This document shows positions 25,266 to 34,339 of a stretch of DNA of 64,000 nucleotides, piece by piece. The DNA is from Halomonas daqiaonensis. GTDB lineage: Bacteria > Pseudomonadota > Gammaproteobacteria > Pseudomonadales > Halomonadaceae. The notes beneath the pieces were generated by a model that was not told the DNA's origin, did no database searches, and saw nothing but the letters and a program-made list of their open reading frames with translations. Position 1 is the stretch's first letter, and each line of letters begins with the position of its first letter. The translations under genes were made by a program, and so were the position numbers. Location: NCBI RefSeq assembly GCF_900109725.1, contig NZ_FOBC01000003.1, positions 1 to 64,000 on the forward strand. Direction: 5' to 3'.

Positions 25266-27320
25266 TCAGTTGCGTTCCGCGTAGTGCCAGGTGTCCTCGA
25301 GCTGGGTGTAGTCGAGCAGGATCTGGGCCGCCTCCAAGATCTGGGCGCGGTCGATCGGCTCCGCCCCTTCGCCGTCCTCTTCGTCGCGGGCATCGGCCCA
25401 ATCTTCAAGCGGGTCCAGACCCAGGGCAAGACGCCGTTCGTTTTCGAGGGCGAGCCGTTCTGCCTCCTGGGCTTCCACCTCGCGCTGGCGCTGCTCGCGA
25501 TTGAGGCTGACGCTGGTGTGCTGATCGCGAAGGCGGCTGACCAGTTCGGACTGCTGCTCGAGGTAGTGGAAGTTCGGGTGCTGTGCAGCACGCTCTTGAT
25601 GGCGGCTGCGCAGTGTCTCGAGGTACTGGCGGGGCTCCCCGTAGGTGCGATATTGCACCTCGCGCACCGTATCCCATTCCAGCGCGTTGTCGAGGCTGCT
25701 CTCGCCGATCATTTCCGGGTCGATCAGGCTCGGGAAGCGGATGTCCGGCGCCACGCCACGGTGCTGGGTGCTTGCCCCGGAAATGCGGTAGAACTTGGCC
25801 CGGGTCAGCTTGATCTCGCCATGACTGAGCTCGTTGAGGGTCTGGACCGTGCCCTTGCCGAAAGTGTCGGTACCCACCACCAGGCCACGGCCATAGTCCT
25901 GAATGGCCCCGGCGAAGATCTCGGAGGCCGAGGCCGACAGACGGTTAACCAGCACGGCCAGGGGGCCGTCATAGAGGGTGCCGCTCTCGGTGTCGCCGTA
26001 GAGGTTGATGCGGCCGCGGGCGTCGCGGACCTGCACGGTGGGGCCGCGGTCGATGAACAGGCCGATCAACGAATTGGCTTCTTGCAGGGCGCCACCGCCG
26101 TTGTTGCGGAGGTCGAGCACGATGCCTTCGACACCCTCGTCCTTTAGTCGCTCAATTTCCTTGGCCACATCGCGAGTAGTGCTGCGGTAGTCCTCTTCAC
26201 CGGCCTGCCAGGCATCAAAGTCGACGTAGAAGGTGGGGATCTCGATCACACCGAGGCGGTGAGTGCCGTCGTCGCGCTCGATCTCGATGACCTCGCCCTG
26301 GGCGGCCTGATCCTCTAGGTCCACGGTATCACGCGTGATGTCGATCACCTTGGAACGCGTCATGTCGACGGCCTGGGCGGGCACCACTTCGAGGCGAACC
26401 ACCGAGCCCTTGGGGCCGCGAATCAGGTCGACCACGTCATCGAGGCGCATGCCTACCACGTTGACGATCTCCTCGCCTGCCTGGCCCACGCCGATGATGC
26501 GGTCGGCCGGCTGCAGGGCTCCGTCACGCTCGGCCGGGCCGCCCGGTACCAGGCTCGATACCTTGACGTACTCGCCGTCGGCCTGGAGCAGGGCGCCGAT
26601 GCCCTCCAGCGAGAGACGCATCTGGATATCGAAGGACTCGCCCTGGCGTGGCGAGAGGTACCCGGTGTGCGGGTCGACGCTGCCGGTCACCGCGGCCATG
26701 AAGAGGCCGAAGACGTCCCCCTCGTTGGTCTGCCGCAGGCGAGACAGCTGCCCTTCGTAGCGCTGGCGCAGGTTGGTTTCCACCTGCTCGGCGTCCTGGT
26801 CGCTGATGGTGAGGGTCAGGGCGGCGTTCTTGAGCCGTTTCATCCACAGCTCATCCAGGGCCGCCTGCTGGCCGGCCCAGGGGACATCCTCACGTTCCAG
26901 TTCCAGGCGCTGGTCGCTGTCGAAGGCGAAATCGATACCCTCGTCGAGCCGCTCCAGCAGCCATTCGAAGCGCGATTCGGCGCGATCGTGATAGCGCTGA
27001 TAGAGAGCAAAGGGACGTGTCAGGTCGCCTTCGAGCAGCGCCTCGTCCATGCCTGTCTCCAAGTCGCTGAAGGCGGCCACATCGCGGTCGAGCAGAAAGG
27101 CTCGCTGCCCATCGAGGACGTCCAGATAGCGCGAGAAGGCGCGCCCCGACCAGGCGTCGTCGAGACTGACATCTGCATAGTGGCCGTAGCGCAGCGACTC
27201 GGCCACTTCCGGGGCCACCTGGCGCTGGGCATCGCTCGGCTCGACGTCGGCCAGTGCCGACGTGGCGGCCAGCAGCACGGCCAGGACTGCTGAACGCCCA
27301 AGGGTGACTAACAGGCTCAT
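25266..27320 (-). CDS. prc: tail-specific periplasmic protease Prc
   Basis: Prc degrades periplasmic proteins and trims the C-terminus of penicillin-binding protein 3. The 684-residue S41A peptidase starts with a signal peptide (to about residue 24, SALA). A long N-terminal domain follows, then a PDZ domain (GIGALLQADGEYVKVSSLVPGGPAERDG near 230-260) and the catalytic domain with the serine in LSASASEIFAGAIQDYGRG and the lysine in TFGKGTVQ. The helical C-terminal DUF3340-type region is rich in Glu and Arg. It is divergent from apeB and monocistronic. Confidence 0.95.
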   Translation of the reverse strand: MSLLVTLGRSAVLAVLLAATSALADVEPSDAQRQVAPEVAESLRYGHYADVSLDDAWSGRAFSRYLDVLDGQRAFLLDRDVAAFSDLETGMDEALLEGDLTRPFALYQRYHDRAESRFEWLLERLDEGIDFAFDSDQRLELEREDVPWAGQQAALDELWMKRLKNAALTLTISDQDAEQVETNLRQRYEGQLSRLRQTNEGDVFGLFMAAVTGSVDPHTGYLSPRQGESFDIQMRLSLEGIGALLQADGEYVKVSSLVPGGPAERDGALQPADRIIGVGQAGEEIVNVVGMRLDDVVDLIRGPKGSVVRLEVVPAQAVDMTRSKVIDITRDTVDLEDQAAQGEVIEIERDDGTHRLGVIEIPTFYVDFDAWQAGEEDYRSTTRDVAKEIERLKDEGVEGIVLDLRNNGGGALQEANSLIGLFIDRGPTVQVRDARGRINLYGDTESGTLYDGPLAVLVNRLSASASEIFAGAIQDYGRGLVVGTDTFGKGTVQTLNELSHGEIKLTRAKFYRISGASTQHRGVAPDIRFPSLIDPEMIGESSLDNALEWDTVREVQYRTYGEPRQYLETLRSRHQERAAQHPNFHYLEQQSELVSRLRDQHTSVSLNREQRQREVEAQEAERLALENERRLALGLDPLEDWADARDEEDGEGAEPIDRAQILEAAQILLDYTQLEDTWHYAERN

Positions 27321-27460
27321 CGATGAAGCACTCCCCGATTCGTGTACACTTACTGTTCAGGCTCCGACCCGGCTGACGCATTGCATGGACCGAATTAGGC
27401 AGTATATCAGCTTGATCGTGCCGCCAAGACCCCTGAAACGCCCCGCGATAGAGGAATTCC

Positions 27461-28759
27461 ATGTCCCAGGATGCCCGACTCGAGCGCCTGCTCGACTTCC
27501 TGCGTCGATCTCCCACGCCCTGGCATGCCACGGCCAACATGGCCAGGCGGCTGGAGGAGGCCGGCTACCGGCGCCTCGAGGAGACCCGGGCCTGGCGACT
27601 GTCCCCCGGCGAGCGTGTCTACGTCACGCGTAATGACTCTTCGCTCATCGCCCTGCAGTTGCCCCATGAGCGGCTCACGGCGCTACGCTTGATCGGGGCC
27701 CATACCGACAGCCCTGGCCTGCGCCTCAAGCCCAACCCTGCCCAGAGCGCGGCGGGCTGGCTCCAGCTCGGCATCGAGGTCTATGGCGGCGCCCTGCTGG
27801 CACCCTGGTTCGACCGTGACCTGGGGCTGGCCGGGCGGGTGCACCTACGTCATGCCGATGGGCGCATCGAGGGCGTGCTGCTCGATGTCGATCGGCCGCT
27901 AGCGATCATCCCGAGTCTCGCGATCCACCTGGATCGCGAGGCCAACAACGGCCGTGCCATCAACGCCCAGACCGAAATGGCTCCGGTCTTCCTGCAGGGC
28001 GGGGAGCAGCCCGATCTCGAGCGTCTGCTCGAGCGCTGGGTCGCCGAGCAGCACGCTCTCGAGGACTTCGAGCTCCTCGACTTCGAGCTCGCCTTCCGCG
28101 ACATGCAGCCGCCGGCCCGGGTCGGCGTCGACGGCGAGCTGATCGCCAGTGCCCGTCTCGATAACCTGCTCTCCTGCTTCATGGGTCTGGAGGCCCTGCT
28201 GGAGAGCGATGGTCGGCAGGGGGCGGTGCTGGTGGCCAACGACCACGAGGAGGTGGGCAGCGCCAGTGCCTGTGGTGCCCAGGGTCCCTTCCTCGGTGAC
28301 GTATTGCGACGGGTGAGTGACCAGCTCGGCGAGGCAGGGGAGGAGGGCTTCATCCGCCTGATCCAGTCATCGCGGCTGATATCCTGCGACAACGCCCATG
28401 CCCTGCACCCCAACTTCCCGGACAAGCACGATGCCGCCCACGGCCCGCTGCTCAACGGCGGACCGGTGATCAAGGTCAACGCCAGTCAGCGCTATGCGAC
28501 CAACAGCGCCACGGCGGCGTTGTTCCGGGATCTCTGCCGTGCGGCCGAGGTCCCGGTGCAGAGCTTCGTGACCCGCGCCGACATGGGCTGCGGCAGCACC
28601 ATCGGCCCGATCACCGCCACCGAGCTCGGTGTGCCGACCCTGGACGTAGGCGTGCCCCAGTGGGCCATGCACTCGATCCGCGAGACCGCCGGCGCCCGGG
28701 ATGTGGAGTATCTGACCCGCGTGCTTACCGCCTTCTTCGATCGCGCCGAGCTGGCCTAG
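27461..28759 (+). CDS. apeB: M18-family aminopeptidase ApeB
   Basis: A cytoplasmic zinc aminopeptidase that removes N-terminal, mainly acidic, residues. The 432-residue protein has the M18 metal-site motifs IGAHTDSPGLRLKPN near 75-90, NDHEEVGSASACGAQG near 265-280, and DNAHALHPNFPDKHD and TRADMGCGSTIGP in the C-terminal half. Length agrees with the family (about 430). The start at 27461 is preceded by AGAGGA. It is followed by a hairpin terminator shared with the convergent tRNA-Met. Confidence 0.93.
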   Translation: MSQDARLERLLDFLRRSPTPWHATANMARRLEEAGYRRLEETRAWRLSPGERVYVTRNDSSLIALQLPHERLTALRLIGAHTDSPGLRLKPNPAQSAAGWLQLGIEVYGGALLAPWFDRDLGLAGRVHLRHADGRIEGVLLDVDRPLAIIPSLAIHLDREANNGRAINAQTEMAPVFLQGGEQPDLERLLERWVAEQHALEDFELLDFELAFRDMQPPARVGVDGELIASARLDNLLSCFMGLEALLESDGRQGAVLVANDHEEVGSASACGAQGPFLGDVLRRVSDQLGEAGEEGFIRLIQSSRLISCDNAHALHPNFPDKHDAAHGPLLNGGPVIKVNASQRYATNSATAALFRDLCRAAEVPVQSFVTRADMGCGSTIGPITATELGVPTLDVGVPQWAMHSIRETAGARDVEYLTRVLTAFFDRAELA

Positions 28760-28773
28760 AGGAAGAGGAAGAC

Positions 28774-28804
28774 GAAAAACCCGGCGCCATAGGGCACCGG
28801 GTTT
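28774..28804. terminator. bidirectional terminator between apeB and tRNA-Met
   Basis: AAACCCGG (28777-28784) pairs with CCGGGTTT (28797-28804), and the stem extends inward with one mismatch. On the minus strand it runs into TTTTT, making a good terminator for the tRNA. On the plus strand only three T residues follow. Confidence 0.8.
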
Positions 28805-28811
28805 CGGTATC

Positions 28812-28888
28812 TGGTGGCTACGCCCTGATTTGAACAGGGGACCCCATCATTATGAGTGATGTGCTCTAACCAGCTGAGCTACGTAGCC
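28812..28888 (-). tRNA. tRNA-Met (elongator, anticodon CAU), second copy
   Basis: The reverse complement is a 77-base elongator tRNA-Met that differs from the gene at 24524 by one base only: the T loop reads TTCAAAT where the other has TTCGAAT. CCA is encoded. It has its own promoter and terminator. Confidence 0.96.
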
Positions 28889-28903
28889 GAACAACGGGGG
28901 CGA

Positions 28904-28932
28904 ATTCTAGGGAGTTTGCACCCTTGGGTCAA
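28904..28932 (-). promoter_or_regulatory. promoter of the second tRNA-Met
   Basis: On the minus strand TTGACC (28932-28927) and TAGAAT (28909-28904) are spaced by 17 bp, about 16 bp upstream of the tRNA 5' end. Confidence 0.65.
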
Positions 28933-28944
28933 GGCCTTGTGGCC

Positions 28945-30036
28945 TCAGACATTGAAGCGGAAGTGGATTACGTCGCCATCCTGGACGATGTATTCCTTGC
29001 CCTCAAGACGCCACTTGCCGGCATCCTTGGCGCCCTGCTCGCCACCCAGCGAGACGAAGTCGTCATAGGCGATGACCTCGGCGCGGATGAAACCCTTCTG
29101 GAAGTCGGTATGGATCACGCCGGCCGCCTCGGGGGCAGTGGCTCCCACCTTCACCGTCCAGGCTCGCACCTCCTTGGGGCCGGCGGTGAAGTAGGTCTGC
29201 AGGCCGAGCAGGGCGTAGCCTGCGCGGATCACCCGGTCGAGCCCCGGCTCTTCCATGCCCATCTCGTCGAGGAACATGGCGCGCTCCTCGTCCTCCAGCT
29301 CGGCGATCTCTGCCTCTATCTGGTTGCAAACCGGCACCACCACGGCGCCTTCCTCGGCGGCGATTTCGTTGACCACCTCGAGGTAGGGGTTGTCCGTAAA
29401 GCCGTCCTCGTTGACGTTGGCGATGTACATGGTGGGCTTGAGGGTCAGGAAGCCGAAGCTCTTGAGCTGGCGCTGCTCGTCGTCGTTCAGGCCGACGCTT
29501 CTCAGCGGCAGGCCCTCGGCCAGGTGAGGCTGGATGCGCTCGAGGATCGCCTTGGTGGCGATGGCGTCCTTGTCGCCGCCCTTGGCCACGCGAACCAGGC
29601 GCTGGATGGCACGCTCGACGGTGTCGAGATCGGCCAGCGCGAGCTCCATGTTGATGATCTCGATATCGGCACGCGGGTCGATCTGGTTGGCGACGTGAAT
29701 CACGTTGTCGTTGTCGAAGCAGCGCACCACATGGGCGATGGCCTGGGTCTCGCGGATGTTGGCCAGGAACTTGTTGCCCAGTCCTTCACCCTTGGAGGCA
29801 CCGGCCACCAGGCCCGCGATGTCGACGAACTCCATGGTGGTGGGAATCACCTTCTGCGGCTTGACGATCTCCGCCAGCTTGTCGAGGCGCGGGTCGGGCA
29901 TGGGCACGATGCCCACGTTGGGCTCGATGGTGCAGAAGGGGAAGTTCTCGGCGTCGATGCCGGACTTGGTCAGCGCATTGAACAGCGTGGACTTGCCGAC
30001 GTTGGGCAGGCCGACGATACCGCAGTTGAAACCCAT
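28945..30036 (-). CDS. ychF: ribosome-associated GTPase/ATPase YchF
   Basis: YchF is a conserved Obg-related P-loop protein that binds ribosomes and prefers ATP. The 363-residue length equals that of E. coli. It begins [22 protein letters not shown] (Walker A), has [20 protein letters not shown] (switch/G3) and replaces the guanine-specific NKxD with NVNE in YIANVNEDG, as usual in YchF. The C-terminal TGS domain contains [15 protein letters not shown] start at 30036, because the longer frame adds an N-terminus not seen in the family. It is last in the lolB-ispE-prs-rplY-pth-ychF run. Confidence 0.96.
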   Translation of the reverse strand: MGFNCGIVGLPNVGKSTLFNALTKSGIDAENFPFCTIEPNVGIVPMPDPRLDKLAEIVKPQKVIPTTMEFVDIAGLVAGASKGEGLGNKFLANIRETQAIAHVVRCFDNDNVIHVANQIDPRADIEIINMELALADLDTVERAIQRLVRVAKGGDKDAIATKAILERIQPHLAEGLPLRSVGLNDDEQRQLKSFGFLTLKPTMYIANVNEDGFTDNPYLEVVNEIAAEEGAVVVPVCNQIEAEIAELEDEERAMFLDEMGMEEPGLDRVIRAGYALLGLQTYFTAGPKEVRAWTVKVGATAPEAAGVIHTDFQKGFIRAEVIAYDDFVSLGGEQGAKDAGKWRLEGKEYIVQDGDVIHFRFNV

Positions 30037-30246
30037 GGAATTGTCCTGGAGAGCGAGTTCGGGAATGGAGAATGGCCGGTATTCTACGGAAGCGCGGAGC
30101 GCCAAGCTACAAGCGCCGAGCGGCCAAGCTGCGAAGCAACAAGCCGTCAATAATGCAGGTCGGATTCGGCCCCGGGCAGTGTCGTTCCGGCATGGCTGCC
30201 TGTCTTCGGCCGCTTATAGCTCAGCGGCCCTTGTAGCTCGGCGCTT

Positions 30247-30837
30247 TCAGCTCGGCGCTGTAAAACTGTGCAGCCGGTTCATGGCCTTCGCCCAGTCGCC
30301 GGCCATGGCCTGGGGCAGGGTGGCCAGGCATTCGTCGATGGCGTCATCGATGGCGGCAAGCTCCGCCTTGCCGGGACGGCCGAGCACGTAGTGGGTCACC
30401 TGGCGGCTGTCGCCGGGATGACCGATGCCGATGCGCAGCCGATGGAAGCCGTTGTCGCCGCCCAGTGCGCTGGTGATGTCGCGCAGGCCATTGTGTCCAC
30501 CATGTCCCCCGCCTGTCTTGTAGCGCGCAGTGCCGGGCGGCATGTCGAGTTCGTCGTGGGCCACCAAGAGCTCGTCTGGGGCAAGTTTGAAGAACTGGCA
30601 AAGGGCCGCCACGGCACCGCCGCTGCGGTTCATGAAGGTGGTGGGCTCGAGTAGGTGCACTTCCTGGCCCCCCATCTGGACCTTGGCGTGCAGGCCCAGG
30701 AACTTCTTCTCTGGACGCAGCTCGTCGCCCGCCGCCCGGGCAACGGCCTGCACCAGCCAGGCACCGGCATTGTGGCGGGTGGCCGCGTAGTCGGCGCCGG
30801 GGTTGCCCAGTCCAATGATCGCCTTGACCTGGTTCAT
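30247..30837 (-). CDS. pth: peptidyl-tRNA hydrolase
   Basis: Pth releases peptides from prematurely dropped peptidyl-tRNAs. The 196-residue protein shows the family residues: N10-type asparagine in GLGNPGADY, the catalytic histidine in ATRHNAGAW, the aspartate in [11 protein letters not shown] and [10 protein letters not shown]. The start is at 30837 ([14 protein letters not shown]), and frames extending upstream are non-conserved. It follows rplY after a terminator, so it may depend on read-through or its own promoter. Confidence 0.96.
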   Translation of the reverse strand: MNQVKAIIGLGNPGADYAATRHNAGAWLVQAVARAAGDELRPEKKFLGLHAKVQMGGQEVHLLEPTTFMNRSGGAVAALCQFFKLAPDELLVAHDELDMPPGTARYKTGGGHGGHNGLRDITSALGGDNGFHRLRIGIGHPGDSRQVTHYVLGRPGKAELAAIDDAIDECLATLPQAMAGDWAKAMNRLHSFTAPS

Positions 30838-30923
30838 GTCGTGTCTCCAAAAAATCATCTGGAATGATTTTTGACGTCGCGTTAGCGGCGGTCTGGAGGA
30901 TGGCCGCCAGGGATGGACGGCCA

Positions 30924-30952
30924 CAAAAAAATCAAGCGCCGGGGCGCTTGAT
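30924..30952 (-). terminator. rho-independent terminator after rplY
   Basis: On the minus strand ATCAAGCGCC and GGCGCTTGAT form a ten-base stem with a two-base loop (30931-30952), followed by seven T residues (30930-30924). It lies between rplY and pth. Confidence 0.9.
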
Positions 30953-30998
30953 CGATGAAGGGAGGGGCCATGCTCGGCATGGCCCCGGACAGGCGCGA

Positions 30999-31670
30999 TT
31001 ACTCGGCGCTGTCTTTGCCTTCTTCACCTTCTTCGCCCTTGGCGGCTTCTTCGCCTTCTTCGCCTTCCTCGTCCTCTTCCGTTTCACGGATCTTGGGCTT
31101 GGAGATGCTCAGTATGGCGTTGTCATGATCCTCGCCATGGGTGAGCGCGACGATGGTGACACCGGCCGGCACGGTCAGGTCGGAAAGGTGCAGGGTGGTA
31201 CCCAGTGCCACCTCGGTGATGTCGATCTCCAGGAAGTCGGGCAGATCCTTCGGCAGACAGCTGATCTCGACATCGTTGGCGAGCACGTGGAGCTCGCCAC
31301 CTTCATCCTTGATGCCCGTGCACTTGTCCTCGCCCTCCACGTGCAGCGGTACGCGCATGGTGATCTCGTGGGTGGCATCGACCCGCAGGAAGTCGGCATG
31401 GGTGATCAGCGGCTTGTAGGGGTGACGCTGGAGATCACGCACCACCACCTGCTGGGCCTTGCCGTCCACCTGCAGGTTGATCAGGGAGGAGAAGAAGGCC
31501 TCGTCTTCAAGCGCCTTGTAGAAGCTGGTCTTGTCGACGGCGATGGGCTGCGGCGCCTGCTCGCCACCATAGATGATGGCCGGCACCTGTTCGTTCGCAC
31601 GACGCAGGCGGCGGCTCGCACCTTTCCCCAGGTCGTTACGAACGCTGGCATTGAGTGTGTAATCGGACAT
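30999..31670 (-). CDS. rplY: 50S ribosomal protein L25, long CTC form
   Basis: L25 binds 5S rRNA. The 223-residue product has the L25 domain (residues 1-95, with [19 protein letters not shown]) and the C-terminal CTC/TL5 beta domain to about 190 ([21 protein letters not shown]). A strongly acidic Glu/Gly-rich tail of about 30 residues ends the protein. E. coli L25 has only the first domain. The start at 31670 is preceded by AGAGG. The acidic tail fits a halophile. Confidence 0.95.
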   Translation of the reverse strand: MSDYTLNASVRNDLGKGASRRLRRANEQVPAIIYGGEQAPQPIAVDKTSFYKALEDEAFFSSLINLQVDGKAQQVVVRDLQRHPYKPLITHADFLRVDATHEITMRVPLHVEGEDKCTGIKDEGGELHVLANDVEISCLPKDLPDFLEIDITEVALGTTLHLSDLTVPAGVTIVALTHGEDHDNAILSISKPKIRETEEDEEGEEGEEAAKGEEGEEGKDSAE

Positions 31671-31797
31671 GAAATTGCCTCTTTCTGGAAGTAAGGAAGG
31701 CGCCGTGGCCCGCGACCAGACCACGGCGTTTCCGGGAGCCCCGCAGGGCATGTGTCCCGCGCCTCGTACCACCGAGCGAATCTCGATGGACTCGCGT

Positions 31798-32739
31798 TCA
31801 GTGGAACATGGCGCTGACGGATTCCTCGTTGCTGACCCGGCGGATCGCTTCGGCGATCAGGCCGGCGACGCTGAGCTGGCGGATCTTGCCGCTGCGCCGC
31901 GCGATCTTGGAGAGGGGGATGGTGTCGGTCACCACCACCTCGTCGAGCACCGATTCGGTGATGTTGTCCACCGCCGGCCCCGACAGGATCGGGTGGGTGG
32001 CGTAGGCGACCACGCGACGGGCACCTCGGGCCTTGAGGGCCTCGCCGGCCTTACACAGGGTACCGGCGGTGTCGATCATGTCATCTACCACCACGCAGGT
32101 GCGGTTCTCGATCTCGCCGATGATGTGCATCACCTGGGCCTGGTTGGCCGAGGGGCGACGCTTGTCGATGATCGCCAGGTCGGCGTTGAGCTGCTTGGCG
32201 ATGGCGCGAGCGCGCACCACGCCGCCGACATCCGGCGATACCACTACCAGATCGTCGTAGTTCTGGCGCTCGATGTCGTCGAGCAGGATCGGCGAGCCGT
32301 AGACGTTGTCCACCGGCACGTCGAAGAAGCCCTGGATCTGGTCGGCATGCAGGTCCATGGTCATGACGCGGTCGACGCCGGCCTTGACCATCATGTCGGC
32401 GACGATCTTGGCCGAGATGGGCACGCGTGCGGAACGCACGCGGCGGTCCTGACGGGCGTAGCCGAAGTAGGGCACCACCGCAGTGATCCGGGTAGCGGAA
32501 GCCCGGCGCAGGGCGTCCACCATCAGGATCAGCTCCATCAGGTTGTCATTGGTCGGTGCACAGGTGGACTGCAGGATGAACACATCCTTGCCGCGCACGT
32601 TCTCGTTGATCTCGACCGCGACTTCGCCGTCGCTGAACTGGCCGACCGTGGCATTGCCCAGGTAGGTGTCCAGACTCTCGGCGACCTTTCGGGCGAGTTC
32701 GGGATTGGCATTCCCGGCGAAAACCATCAATTTTGACAC
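31798..32739 (-). CDS. prs: ribose-phosphate pyrophosphokinase
   Basis: Prs makes PRPP from ribose 5-phosphate and ATP for nucleotide, histidine and tryptophan synthesis. The 313-residue product shows [22 protein letters not shown], the metal/ATP loop [12 protein letters not shown] and the PRPP-binding loop [12 protein letters not shown]. The start is a GTG at 32739 ([16 protein letters not shown]), which aligns with the N-terminus of E. coli Prs and follows AAAGGTGG. An upstream frame into ispE is not conserved. No tRNA lies between ispE and prs, unlike in some relatives. Confidence 0.96.
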   Translation of the reverse strand: MSKLMVFAGNANPELARKVAESLDTYLGNATVGQFSDGEVAVEINENVRGKDVFILQSTCAPTNDNLMELILMVDALRRASATRITAVVPYFGYARQDRRVRSARVPISAKIVADMMVKAGVDRVMTMDLHADQIQGFFDVPVDNVYGSPILLDDIERQNYDDLVVVSPDVGGVVRARAIAKQLNADLAIIDKRRPSANQAQVMHIIGEIENRTCVVVDDMIDTAGTLCKAGEALKARGARRVVAYATHPILSGPAVDNITESVLDEVVVTDTIPLSKIARRSGKIRQLSVAGLIAEAIRRVSNEESVSAMFH

Positions 32740-32801
32740 GCGCAGCCACCTTTGCTGTGTAGGGTCTTCAGGGATTCGGGTCGATGGTTGTTCCGGGACG
32801 T

Positions 32802-33704
32802 TCAGGGATGCCTCGTCGCCTTGGGCGGTGAGGGGCATCGACCCAGCGCAACATGAAGAGGTGAGCGATTCAGGCCGCATGCCTTGAAGGCTTGCCAGCC
32901 CTCGGGAACCTCGACCAGGAGTTGCTCGGCCTGCGCTTCGCTGCCAAGCCGGCCAAACACGCAGGCACCGGTGCCGGTCAGCATGGCCGCCGCTCGGCTC
33001 GCCAGCCAGTCGAGAGCATGCGCCACCTCGGGATACAGTGTCCGAACGGTGGGCTCGCAATCGTTGCTCCAGCTCGCCGCTCCTCCCTGCAATGCGCGCG
33101 CCATGGTAATCGGGGGGGTGTGGCGTGTCAATTGCGGCGCCTTGAACACCGCCGAGGTAGAGACCGTCACGCCAGGGTGGATCACCACGAACCAGGGGGT
33201 GTCGAGCGCGACTGGGGTGAGGCGTTCGCCGATCCCCTCGGCCCAGGCGGAGCGGCCGTGCACGAACACCGGCACATCGGCTCCCAGGGTCAGGCCCAGC
33301 TCGGCCAGGCGTTCCAGTGATAGCCCTATTCCCCAGATGGTGTCTAGGCCGAGCAGGGTGGTGGCGGCATCCGAGCTGCCACCCCCCAGCCCTCCGCCCA
33401 GCGGCAAGCGCTTGTCGAGATGGATGTCCGCCCCCAGACGACAGTCGCTCTCGGCCTGCAGCAGGCGGGCGGCACGCACGATCAGGTTGTCCTCGGGCTC
33501 CACTCCGGGCAGGTGGGGAAGGAGGCGGATCTCGCCGTCCTCGCGGGCGCGCAGCGTCAGGGTGTCGCCGACGTCGAGGAACTGGAACAACGTCTGCAGC
33601 TCGTGGTATCCATCTGGCCGGCGGCGGATGATGTGCAGCATTCGATTGAGCTTGGCCGGCGCCGGCAATACCAGCGCCTCGCCAAGGGGGATGGTCGAGG
33701 GCAT
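32802..33704 (-). CDS. ispE: 4-diphosphocytidyl-2-C-methyl-D-erythritol kinase
   Basis: IspE phosphorylates CDP-methylerythritol in the non-mevalonate isoprenoid pathway. The 300-residue GHMP kinase has the substrate-side [12 protein letters not shown] at residues 14-25, the ATP loop [14 protein letters not shown] near 100-113 and the third motif [12 protein letters not shown] near 243-254. The stop of lolB and the start of ispE are one base apart, so the two are co-translated. Confidence 0.95.
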   Translation of the reverse strand: MPSTIPLGEALVLPAPAKLNRMLHIIRRRPDGYHELQTLFQFLDVGDTLTLRAREDGEIRLLPHLPGVEPEDNLIVRAARLLQAESDCRLGADIHLDKRLPLGGGLGGGSSDAATTLLGLDTIWGIGLSLERLAELGLTLGADVPVFVHGRSAWAEGIGERLTPVALDTPWFVVIHPGVTVSTSAVFKAPQLTRHTPPITMARALQGGAASWSNDCEPTVRTLYPEVAHALDWLASRAAAMLTGTGACVFGRLGSEAQAEQLLVEVPEGWQAFKACGLNRSPLHVALGRCPSPPKATRHP

Positions 33705-33705
33705 G

Positions 33706-34317
33706 TCAGTCGTCTAGGGTCGGACGCCATTCGGTGACCACCAGGGTGACCCGCAAGTCGTCGTAGGTCATTACCAGGCGCCTGGGCAGCCAGAGGTCGA
33801 CGACGCGCTCCCAGTCGCGGTATTCGATTTCCCAGCCATCCTGCTCGAGGCGAAGGGGAAAGCCCAGATCGTCCTCTACCAGCCGATAGGCGCTGTTGTC
33901 CGCCGGCAGGCCGCGGATCCAGTCGGAGAGCGCGCTGACCGGGAGCGACCAGCCCAACTGCTGCTCCATCAGCGCCTCCGGAGTCTCGGCTTCGAAGCGT
34001 CCCTCGCCGGTTGTCAGCGAGAAGCGCCCCTCGCGTCCCTCCAGGGTGCTGCGTCCGCTGCCGAAGGGCCCGCTGATCAGCAGCCGATAGTAGTGGGGAT
34101 GCTGGCTCCAGTCCAGGTTGGCGCTGGTGGACTCCTCGGGGGTGCGCAGGCCGACCTTGCCGACCAGTACCCAGGTGTCGAGTTCGGCCAGGCGCCCGGC
34201 CTGGGCCTGCCACTGGCCCGCGGCACGCTCTCCCTCGGGAGCTGGCGCCCGGCCGGCGCAGCCGGCCAGCAGGGCCAGGACAAACAGGGGGATCAGCAGT
34301 CGCGGCAGGGTGGTCAT
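33706..34317 (-). CDS. lolB: outer-membrane lipoprotein receptor LolB
   Basis: LolB receives lipoproteins from LolA and inserts them in the outer membrane. The product of about 203 residues has a lipoprotein signal peptide with lipobox LLAGC, lipidated at that cysteine. It then has the LolB beta fold with LVGKVGLRTPEESTSANLDWSQ and FGSGRSTLEGREGRFSL. I prefer the ATG at 34317; an ATG at 34329 is in frame but touches its GAGGA. It lies between the TPR lipoprotein gene and ispE, its usual place. Confidence 0.92.
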   Translation of the reverse strand: MTTLPRLLIPLFVLALLAGCAGRAPAPEGERAAGQWQAQAGRLAELDTWVLVGKVGLRTPEESTSANLDWSQHPHYYRLLISGPFGSGRSTLEGREGRFSLTTGEGRFEAETPEALMEQQLGWSLPVSALSDWIRGLPADNSAYRLVEDDLGFPLRLEQDGWEIEYRDWERVVDLWLPRRLVMTYDDLRVTLVVTEWRPTLDD

Positions 34318-34339
34318 GGTGAGTTCCATTCCTCAGGGG